A DNA stretch of 64,000 nt from Verrucomicrobiota bacterium (GTDB taxonomy: Bacteria; Verrucomicrobiota; Verrucomicrobiia; Chthoniobacterales; Chthoniobacteraceae), in assembly GCA_009885995.1 (NCBI GenBank), contig VFJQ01000029.1:1-64000 (forward strand), written 5' to 3'. Both the position numbers and the translations under genes were made by a program. Shown here piece after piece: positions 55,927 through 62,397 of this stretch. Position 1 is the stretch's first letter; every line of letters starts with the position of its first letter. The notes beneath the pieces were generated by a model, which saw only the letters and a list, made by a program, of their open reading frames with translations, searched no databases and was not told the DNA's origin.

Positions 55927-56198
55927 AGATGCGTCCCGGCGACTACATCTTCATCGCGCTCTGCGTAGCACTGCTGCTGGCCGGCCTCGCGGTCGAGACG
56001 TGGCGCTCGAAGCGCGCGGATCTGCGCGGCGAGACGCCGATCGAGGAAGGCTGGGGCGACGACGCTGACACTTTGCAATCGCAGGGTAGAGAAACGGTAT
56101 CTCGCGAGGCTCATAACCTCGAGTCGAGGGTTCAACTCCCTCTCCTGCAACCAACCGCCACGCCGCGCGTGACGATCAACGGGAGGCTCGCTCGATGA
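55923..56198 (+). CDS. Small membrane protein whose frame runs through a tRNA gene
   Basis: 91 residues. N-terminal TM (YIFIALCVALLLAGLAVETW), then charged residues. Codons from about residue 53 to 77 are also the tRNA at 56080 to 56153. ATGA overlaps with the genes on both sides suggest that the frame is really translated. The part after the tRNA (TPRVTINGRLAR) has no recognised motif. If the tRNA was inserted, the original protein may have been shorter. Confidence 0.5.
   Translation: MKMRPGDYIFIALCVALLLAGLAVETWRSKRADLRGETPIEEGWGDDADTLQSQGRETVSREAHNLESRVQLPLLQPTATPRVTINGRLAR
56080..56153 (+). tRNA. Initiator-like tRNA-Met (CAU), phage-encoded
   Basis: Complete 74-nt cloverleaf including an encoded CCA. 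Acceptor stem CGCAGGG/TCCTGCA with C1:A72 mismatch (the hallmark of bacterial initiator tRNA) and G7:T66. D arm GAGA-AACGGTA-TCTC with G18 G19, anticodon stem CGAGG/CCTCG and loop CTCATAA (T33, anticodon CAT, A37), variable AGTC, T arm GAGGG-TTCAACT-CCCTC. The three initiator G-C pairs next to the loop are here A-G-G/C-C-T, so the first is A-T. Sense orientation, inside the lysis-gene frame. An elongator Met or lysidine-type Ile identity is less likely given the unpaired 1:72. Confidence 0.9.
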
Positions 56199-56764
56199 GC
56201 GCGATCCTTCCTCTTCAGCGGCCGCAGCTCACCCGCCACACGGCGGAGGCGATGATTCACATACTCGGTGCCGGCTCGCGCGGGCCGAGCGTCGCGGTGC
56301 TGGCGATCCGCGGTTACTTCATGGCGACGATGGGCGATCCGAAGCGGAACGATCGCGGGTTCTACGACGACGCGCTCTTCATCATCTCGTCCACGACGTT
56401 CGCGGCGTTCAACGGCAACACCGATCCGAGCATCACCCGCCCGCGCGTCGCCGTGCTGAAGCCTGGCGTGTGGCAATACAAGCCGGGTATCCACGGGCTG
56501 AGTAAGCCTGCGGCGCAGCGCTATCCGGCCTTTGTGCAGGCGGAGGAAGTCGTGGTGTTGCGCGACGGCGCGCCGAGCGAGCGAGGCTGGTTCGGCATCA
56601 ATATCCATCGTGGATCGAACACGGGCACGTCGAGCCTCGGCTGTCAGACGCTGCCGCCGCGCGTGCAGTGGGATGAGTTTCACACGCTGCTCACCAGCGA
56701 GCTGAAGAAGCACGCGCAGGCGACCTTTCCCTACGCGCTCACCCTCGACCCGCGCCTCGCATGA
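56195..56764 (+). CDS. Phage endolysin-like protein with L,D-transpeptidase (YkuD-like) fold
   Basis: 189 residues. FGINIHRGSNTGTSSLGCQT contains the HxG...SxGC catalytic signature of YkuD-type L,D-transpeptidases (His 138, Cys 150). It lacks a signal peptide, so it needs a holin to reach peptidoglycan. In a phage lysis cassette it probably cleaves cross-links or stems instead of making them. Starts within ATGA of the previous frame and overlaps the next by 4 bases. Confidence 0.7.
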   Translation: MSAILPLQRPQLTRHTAEAMIHILGAGSRGPSVAVLAIRGYFMATMGDPKRNDRGFYDDALFIISSTTFAAFNGNTDPSITRPRVAVLKPGVWQYKPGIHGLSKPAAQRYPAFVQAEEVVVLRDGAPSERGWFGINIHRGSNTGTSSLGCQTLPPRVQWDEFHTLLTSELKKHAQATFPYALTLDPRLA

Positions 56765-56979
56765 CTTTTCCACGCGGACAGACTTTCAGCTTCCACGGCC
56801 GCGACGCGAAGGCGCGGGCCGAGCAGCTCATCAAGGAGGAAGGCGCCGACATGGTCGAGGTCATCTATCACCGCGACGGTGTGAGCAAGGTGCGGCTCCT
56901 GCGCGAGTTCGTGATCGAGAGCACCACCACCCAACGCCTGCGCACCGAGCGCCAGTCAAACCTCCTCTGCCAGTCATGA
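56761..56979 (+). CDS. Hypothetical phage protein, 72 residues
   Basis: FHGRDAKARAEQLIKEEGAD, then VEVIYHRDGVSKVRLLREFV. A small alpha/beta protein, not recognised. Overlaps by ATGA both neighbours in the lysis cluster. Confidence 0.5.
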   Translation: MTFPRGQTFSFHGRDAKARAEQLIKEEGADMVEVIYHRDGVSKVRLLREFVIESTTTQRLRTERQSNLLCQS

Positions 56980-57419
56980 GCCGAATCCTCGCGCTGCTGC
57001 TCATCATTCTATCGATCTCGACTGCGCAAGCGGACGGGGGTTCTGGGAGGGATCAGGCGGCAGCTGTGGGAATGCAGCCGCCGCCGCTCCTCGCGGAGAT
57101 CGCGAACGTGGGGGCGCCGATGGAGCTGGCGGCGTGGCTCGGCTGCGCGGCCTTCATCGTCGGGCTCGCGAATCAACTGATCAAGCTGACCGCCAGCATC
57201 CGCGGCGACACGGGCAACGTGAGCGATCTGTGGAAGGTGATGAACGGGCTGCGGGTCGCGATCTCGCGGATCGAAACGCAATTCGCCGCCAGCGACGCGA
57301 CGCGCGTCGCCAATGCCGAGCTGCTCGGCGAAGTCAGCGAGGAGAGCAAACAGACCTCGCAGGATGTCGCCGTCGTGAAGGCGCTGCTGGAGCAACACAT
57401 GAGGGATTGCCACAAATGA
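56976..57419 (+). CDS. DUF2730-like (Mu gp25-like) membrane coiled-coil protein
   Basis: 147 residues. A signal peptide or TM (LALLLIILSISTAQA), a second hydrophobic segment (LAAWLGCAAFIVGLANQLIK) and a C-terminal coiled coil (VAVVKALLEQHMRDCHK). In Mu-like phages gp25 (DUF2730) has one TM and a coiled coil and lies just before gp26 and gp27, as here. The match is by layout and position. Confidence 0.5.
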   Translation: MSRILALLLIILSISTAQADGGSGRDQAAAVGMQPPPLLAEIANVGAPMELAAWLGCAAFIVGLANQLIKLTASIRGDTGNVSDLWKVMNGLRVAISRIETQFAASDATRVANAELLGEVSEESKQTSQDVAVVKALLEQHMRDCHK

Positions 57420-57673
57420 TCGACCCGCTCGAACTCCGCCAGCAAGTGCGCCGCGTGCTCTCCGCAGCCTCGAACGACACGCGGCTCTCCGAGCCTTACG
57501 TGCTCGCCGGGTTGCAGCGTTTCTTTCCCACGCCGGTGAAGACGAAGGAGATGATGGATGCACTCGCGTGGAACGAAGCGCGGGGCTGGGCGGAGAAGTT
57601 CTTCAACCCCGACGAAGACCGCGACGAATGGAAGCTCACGCCGCGAGGCCGCACCAAGGAGGGGCTTGTTTGA
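57416..57673 (+). CDS. Mu gp26-like winged-helix protein
   Basis: 85 residues. ELRQQVRRVLSAASNDTRLS and YVLAGLQRFFPTPVKTKEMM look like a winged helix; WKLTPRGRTKEGLV is its wing. Position between DUF2730-like and DUF3486 genes fits Mu gp26. Function unclear. Starts by ATGA overlap and ends directly before the next ATG. Confidence 0.5.
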   Translation: MIDPLELRQQVRRVLSAASNDTRLSEPYVLAGLQRFFPTPVKTKEMMDALAWNEARGWAEKFFNPDEDRDEWKLTPRGRTKEGLV

Positions 57674-58312
57674 ATGCGCCGCAAAGTGCGTTCCGATGCC
57701 GTGCTGCTGAACCTGCCAGACGAACGGCAGGAGCAGATCATCGAATGGTGCGACACGCCCAAGAGCGAGGGCTGTCCGGGCGGCTATCAGTTTGCCCGCG
57801 AGCAGCTCGCCGCGGATGGGCTGAACGTCTCCACGCGGGCGGTCTCGGACTTCTACTCCTCCTGGCATCTGCAGCAGGATCTGACGCTGGCGCGACAGGT
57901 GGAGGACACGGTGAAGCTGGCGCGCCCTGGCGAAGCGAAGCTCGCGCGGGAAGCGGGCGAGGCGATGCTGCTGAAGCTCTCGCTGGCCAAGCAGGACCCG
58001 AAGCTCTTCTCCGCCGCGACCGTATCGATCGACATGCGCCGCTCGCTGGATCTCCAGGAGAAGTCCGGCGAGACCAAGGCCGCGCAGAAGAACCGGTCGC
58101 TCGACCAGAAGGACATCGACCAGAAACTTGCCCGCGAGAAGTTCGAGACAGAATTCGCGGAGAAACTGCTCTCCGGCGCGCTGCGGAAGAAGGCGGACGA
58201 GATCAACGCGATGGACATCTCGCACGCGGACAAGATCGCGGCGATGCGCACGGCGGCCTTTGCAGAGATCGACGAGCTGCAGGCCAGCGGAAAGGTGGTC
58301 ATCCCGAAATGA
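57674..58312 (+). CDS. Terminase small subunit (DUF3486, Mu gp27-like)
   Basis: 212 residues. The N-terminus VRSDAVLLNLPDERQEQIIE followed by YQFAREQLAADGLNVSTRAV is the DUF3486 HTH region; the rest is a long helical domain with the usual LARPGEAKLAREAGEAML segment. It recognises DNA for headful packaging. It overlaps the large subunit by ATGA. Confidence 0.8.
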   Translation: MRRKVRSDAVLLNLPDERQEQIIEWCDTPKSEGCPGGYQFAREQLAADGLNVSTRAVSDFYSSWHLQQDLTLARQVEDTVKLARPGEAKLAREAGEAMLLKLSLAKQDPKLFSAATVSIDMRRSLDLQEKSGETKAAQKNRSLDQKDIDQKLAREKFETEFAEKLLSGALRKKADEINAMDISHADKIAAMRTAAFAEIDELQASGKVVIPK

Positions 58313-59970
58313 GCGCGAAGCGCGTGCGGCGTGAATACGAGAAGGTGGCGCTCGTCGTCGTGCGCAGCACGCGCATGGTCGGGCTGAACTGGGGCCGGCG
58401 CGGGCGCAAGTCCACCACGCTCGGCTGGCTATCCTTCGACGAACTTTCCCGCGAGCCGAAGCGCATGGTGATCGCGGCGAGTGCCTCGCTCCTGCTCGGC
58501 CGTGAGCTGACCACGATGGCGCTCTCGGCCAGCGAACAGGCGATGAGCGTGGCGAACGAATCTGCCGCGCTGCGCACCGTCTTCGAGGAAGGCGCCGCCG
58601 ATCGCGGGCTCCAGTTCCAGATCGCGAATGCGGAGACGGGAAAGCAGCTCAAGGGCATCACCGCCGACGACTTTGCGGCGCTCTACAAGGCGAGCAAGCT
58701 GGAGCTGCAGCTCTACTTCGATCGCACGAGCTACTCGCGCCTGCAGGTTGTCGCTCCGAATCCTGCGACAATGCGCGGCTGGCGCGGGCTCGTGGTCTTC
58801 GACGAGTTCGGCTACGTGGCCACGAACCTCGCGCAGGAACTCATCGACGCGGCCGATCCGATGATGCGCGACGTGCCAGATCTGAAGATGGTCTTCGCCT
58901 GCAACATGCCGACCGACGACCGGCATCCGTGGTTTGAGATGACACTGCCGCGCGAGCTGACGGCCGGGAGCGAGGAGGAGCAGTTCCCGCCGAATCCCGC
59001 CGGACACCTCTACCGCTCGCAGACGGATCTGCTCGTGCATCGCGTGGCGCTGAAGGACATGTATGCCGCCGGGCACCGGCTCTACGACAACGACGGCGAG
59101 GAGATGAGCTACGAGCAGTGCCTCAAGTTCCCGCCGATCCGCAACGGGCTCGATGTCTCCTACCGGCTGCTGCACAAGGCGGGCGGCACCAGCGTGATCG
59201 ATCTCTTCGCGCTGACCACGGCGCAACGCCGCGGGATCGACCGGCAATGCGGCTTCTTCTTCGTGGAGACGGATCGCGACTTCCAGGAGGGCTGCGCGCA
59301 CCTCACGAAGTATCTCGGCGATGGCGACTGCGGCGCGGGCGTGGACGTAGCGACGACTACGGGCGAATCGAGCAACCCGACCAGCGTCACCATCACCGAG
59401 CGGCGCGGCGTCGAGTATCTCTCGCACGTCTTCATCTGGAAGACGAAGGACGCGCAGCTTCAGCGGGAGAGGCTTCGCATGATCATCGCCGCGGTGAAGG
59501 CCCGCCGGTGTGGCAAGCCGCTGCGCCGGCTCTGTATCGATGCGACCAGTGAGATGCTCTTTGCCGACGACTGCCGCAAGCTGCTCGGCGCACTCGTGCC
59601 GGTGCAGCTCATCGACGCGCGCAACCTCGTGAGCCCCGAGCCGGTCGGCTACGTGAAGTGCCCGAACTGGAAGACGTGGGAAGGCGATCAATACGCCGCC
59701 GCGGTGAATGACAATCACTACGCGCTGCCGAGCGACGCCTATCTCAAGGAAGATCATCGCCTCGTGATGAAGGACAAGGGTCTCTTCGTCTGCGAGCCGC
59801 AGCCGGATGGAAAGCACGGCGACACTTTCGACAGCGGCAAGCACGCGCTCATCGCGCTGACCGGCACCGGCGGCGCGATCACCGCCGAGTCGCTGCCGCA
59901 GATCCGCACCGGCGAATCAGCCGGGATGAACCGTCCGGCCTTTCAACCACGGAGGCTCGCGAGTCGATGA
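58309..59970 (+). CDS. Terminase large subunit (Mu gp28-like)
   Basis: 553 residues. ATPase: Walker A-like NWGRRGRKSTTLGW, Walker B GLVVFDEFGY, coupling NMPTDDRHPW. Nuclease: CGAGVDVATTTGESS (first Asp) and RRLCIDATSEMLFADD (second acidic). This is the packaging motor that drives phage DNA into the head and cuts it. The start at 58309 is set by the ATGA overlap; a longer frame upstream is a shadow of DUF3486. Confidence 0.85.
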   Translation: MSAKRVRREYEKVALVVVRSTRMVGLNWGRRGRKSTTLGWLSFDELSREPKRMVIAASASLLLGRELTTMALSASEQAMSVANESAALRTVFEEGAADRGLQFQIANAETGKQLKGITADDFAALYKASKLELQLYFDRTSYSRLQVVAPNPATMRGWRGLVVFDEFGYVATNLAQELIDAADPMMRDVPDLKMVFACNMPTDDRHPWFEMTLPRELTAGSEEEQFPPNPAGHLYRSQTDLLVHRVALKDMYAAGHRLYDNDGEEMSYEQCLKFPPIRNGLDVSYRLLHKAGGTSVIDLFALTTAQRRGIDRQCGFFFVETDRDFQEGCAHLTKYLGDGDCGAGVDVATTTGESSNPTSVTITERRGVEYLSHVFIWKTKDAQLQRERLRMIIAAVKARRCGKPLRRLCIDATSEMLFADDCRKLLGALVPVQLIDARNLVSPEPVGYVKCPNWKTWEGDQYAAAVNDNHYALPSDAYLKEDHRLVMKDKGLFVCEPQPDGKHGDTFDSGKHALIALTGTGGAITAESLPQIRTGESAGMNRPAFQPRRLASR

Positions 59971-60176
59971 AGGCGAACAAGTATCGCGCGCAATCGAAGG
60001 CAGCACAGCGGGCGCGTCGCAAGATCCGCATGTGCGAGCGCAAGGTCGGCTTCCTGAACGCCGCGGCGGCGCGGCAGCCAGGGCAGGACATCTACAAGTG
60101 CCGGCATTGCGAGCTGTGGCACCGCACCGGCCAGCTTGCATCGCTGCTCGCGCTTACCCGGAGGGTCCGGGCATGA
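59967..60176 (+). CDS. Small zinc-ribbon-like phage protein
   Basis: 69 residues, very basic. MCERKVGFL and IYKCRHCELWHRTGQL give a C...CxxC...H zinc site as in small phage proteins of the CPxCxxWH type. Possibly nucleic-acid-binding. ATGA overlap with the terminase. The next 127 bases up to the portal hold no gene. Confidence 0.55.
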   Translation: MKANKYRAQSKAAQRARRKIRMCERKVGFLNAAAARQPGQDIYKCRHCELWHRTGQLASLLALTRRVRA

Positions 60177-60303
60177 CTTTCGATCGCGCCACGTTGCCCG
60201 CCAGGGCGTTTTCCGCCCCTCCGCTACGCGGATATGGGCTCCCGGCTGTTTGCAGGGCATTTCCGCGCATTTGCAGACGGCATCCAAGAGGAGTGCAAAC
60301 GGC

Positions 60304-62397
60304 ATGAGAGTCACCCGAGCCCAATCCACGGATGGCCGCGTGCTCCGCGCGGTGAACGGTGGCTTCCACGAAACGCGAATCACGGCGGCCGCGCCGCGGC
60401 CCCAGGTCGCGCCGGTTCCCGGCTCGCCAGTCGCGCCGTCGCTCGCCCGCATCCTGCGACCGCAGGCGGCTTATCGCTGGCTGCTGCCGCAGCTCGCCTC
60501 GATCACGCCGCAATACATCGAGATGGTGCTGCGCTCGGCGCTGGCCGGGAATCATGTGCAGCAATGGGAACTCTTCGACCTCATGCTCGACTCGTGGCCC
60601 GAGCTGGCCGCGTGCGCGCAGGAACTCACCGATGGCGTCTCGTGCCTGAAGATGATCTTCGAGCCCTTCGCCGAGGAGGATGAAGACCCGACGCCCGGCG
60701 CGATCGAGCGGTGCAAGCTCGCCAGCTCCGCGTTGCGCCGCATGGCGCCGGATGCCGCGAACGACGAGAACGACCGCGAAGGCACGCTGAACGACATCAT
60801 CGACGGCTGGTTTCGCGGCGTGACGTGCCTGGAGATCGACTGGCACGCCGTCAGCGCGCCGGGCGGCGGCACCATGCTCGCGCCGCGCTCGACGTGGTGG
60901 GTGCATCCGGTCTGCTTCGCGTTCGATGTGAATGGGCGGCTCGGCCTGCGCGTGGATGCGCAGGGCGTGCTGAACCCATCCGCGCTCGGAACTCCGGCGG
61001 GCCAGCCCGCGGTCGTCGGCGCCTTCCCGCCCAACAAGTTTCTGATCGGCATCCACAAGGCGAAGAGCGGCACGGCGCTCGGCGGCGCGCTGCTGCGCCC
61101 GCTCGCCTGGTGGTGGTGCGCGGCGAACTTCTCCGCCGACTGGCTGCTGAACCTCGCGCAGATCTTCGGCCTGCCCTTCCGCTGGGCGAACTACGACCCG
61201 ACCGCACCCCAGGAGACGGTGAATGCGATCTGCTCGATGCTCCAGAACATGGGCAGCGCCGGCTGGGCTGCGTTCCCCTCGGGCACCACGCTGGAGTTGA
61301 AGGACACGGGCAAGACCGGCGACCACTCGCCCCAGGGCGAGCTGCTCGATCGCGCGGATCGCTATGCGCGGCTACTCATCCTCGGCCAGACGCAGAGCGG
61401 CGGCAAAGGCAGCGCCGTGGGCGGGCAAGCCTTCGGCACGGTCGAGAGCGACGTGAAGAAGAAGCGGATCGAAGCGGCCGGCCGCTACGCGTGCCGTGTC
61501 TTTAATACGCAGCTCCTGCCCAGCATCCTCACGCTGAACTACGGCGACGCCGACGAGTGCCCGGCCGTGCGCCTCCTCGAAGACGCGGAGGGCGGACTCG
61601 ATGAAGCGCAGCGCGATGCGGCGCTGATCGCGGCCGGCGTGAAGACTTCGCGAAACTTCCTCGGGAAGAAGTATGGCCTGCCACCGCCGGAGGATGAGGA
61701 AGACACGATCGGCGGCACGACCACGCAAAGCGACGCCTTGCCGGAAGACGACGACGCAGACACGGACGCCGCGCGCGACGCGCTCGCCGCCGCGGATGGT
61801 GAAGGCCATCCCTTTCACGGCAACCAATTCACCGGCGGCATCCCCGAGGGCGAGGCGCCGCCGCGCATCAGCGTCGCGGAGGCAGACCGGCAACTGACCG
61901 ATGGCTTCACCGAGACGGACACGAACGGCACGACGGTGAGCTTCGGCGCGGAGCTGAAACAGAAGCTCGATCGCCAGGCAGACGGCGCCGCGCGCAAGGA
62001 ACTGCTCGGCTGGGCTCGCGATACCGTGCGCACCGGCAAGTCCGCAGTGCTCACGGTAAAGGGCGAGCAGCGCACAAACTACGGCAAGGTGTATCGCGAT
62101 GCGAAACGCCGCCGCGGCTTCCTGGTCATCGTCGATACCCACGACGGCTACGCCTTCAATCTCCACATCGCGAAGCCATCCAAGGTCGCGAACCGGCTCA
62201 GCGGGAAGGAGAGGGCCAACACGGGCGAGCAGCCGCCCGCTGGCGTCCGGCACCCCATCGCTGCTGCCAGCGGTGCGTCGGATTACGGAAACGGTAACGC
62301 CGATCCCGTGCTGGTCAACCGCCTCGGCGAGATCGCGGCCATCGACGACGACGCCATCTTCACGCGCGAGCTGCGCGCCTTTGCCGACACGCTATGA
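60304..62397 (+). CDS. Portal protein (DUF935, Mu gp29-like) with nuclease-like C-terminal extension
   Basis: 697 residues. DUF935 portal core to about residue 460: LASITPQYIEMVLRSALAGN, FEPFAEEDEDPTP, and LARLLILGQTQSGGKGS-like YARLLILGQTQSGGKGSAVG. After an acidic linker comes EGHPFHGNQFTGG (500 to 512), a phage motif seen before toxin-like tails, and about 180 residues (AVLTVKGEQRTNYGKVYRDA, then RGFLVIVDTHDGYAFNLHIA) resembling phage nuclease-type domains of the barnase/RelE-like group. A Shine-Dalgarno AGAGGAG lies 10 bases before the ATG at 60304; an earlier ATG at 60136 overlaps the zinc-ribbon gene. Confidence 0.75.
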   Translation: MRVTRAQSTDGRVLRAVNGGFHETRITAAAPRPQVAPVPGSPVAPSLARILRPQAAYRWLLPQLASITPQYIEMVLRSALAGNHVQQWELFDLMLDSWPELAACAQELTDGVSCLKMIFEPFAEEDEDPTPGAIERCKLASSALRRMAPDAANDENDREGTLNDIIDGWFRGVTCLEIDWHAVSAPGGGTMLAPRSTWWVHPVCFAFDVNGRLGLRVDAQGVLNPSALGTPAGQPAVVGAFPPNKFLIGIHKAKSGTALGGALLRPLAWWWCAANFSADWLLNLAQIFGLPFRWANYDPTAPQETVNAICSMLQNMGSAGWAAFPSGTTLELKDTGKTGDHSPQGELLDRADRYARLLILGQTQSGGKGSAVGGQAFGTVESDVKKKRIEAAGRYACRVFNTQLLPSILTLNYGDADECPAVRLLEDAEGGLDEAQRDAALIAAGVKTSRNFLGKKYGLPPPEDEEDTIGGTTTQSDALPEDDDADTDAARDALAAADGEGHPFHGNQFTGGIPEGEAPPRISVAEADRQLTDGFTETDTNGTTVSFGAELKQKLDRQADGAARKELLGWARDTVRTGKSAVLTVKGEQRTNYGKVYRDAKRRRGFLVIVDTHDGYAFNLHIAKPSKVANRLSGKERANTGEQPPAGVRHPIAAASGASDYGNGNADPVLVNRLGEIAAIDDDAIFTRELRAFADTL

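Noticed and set aside
56080..56153. attachment-site fragment of a host tRNA
   Set aside because: The tRNA is complete with CCA and lies deep inside the prophage; Mu-like phages do not integrate at tRNA genes.
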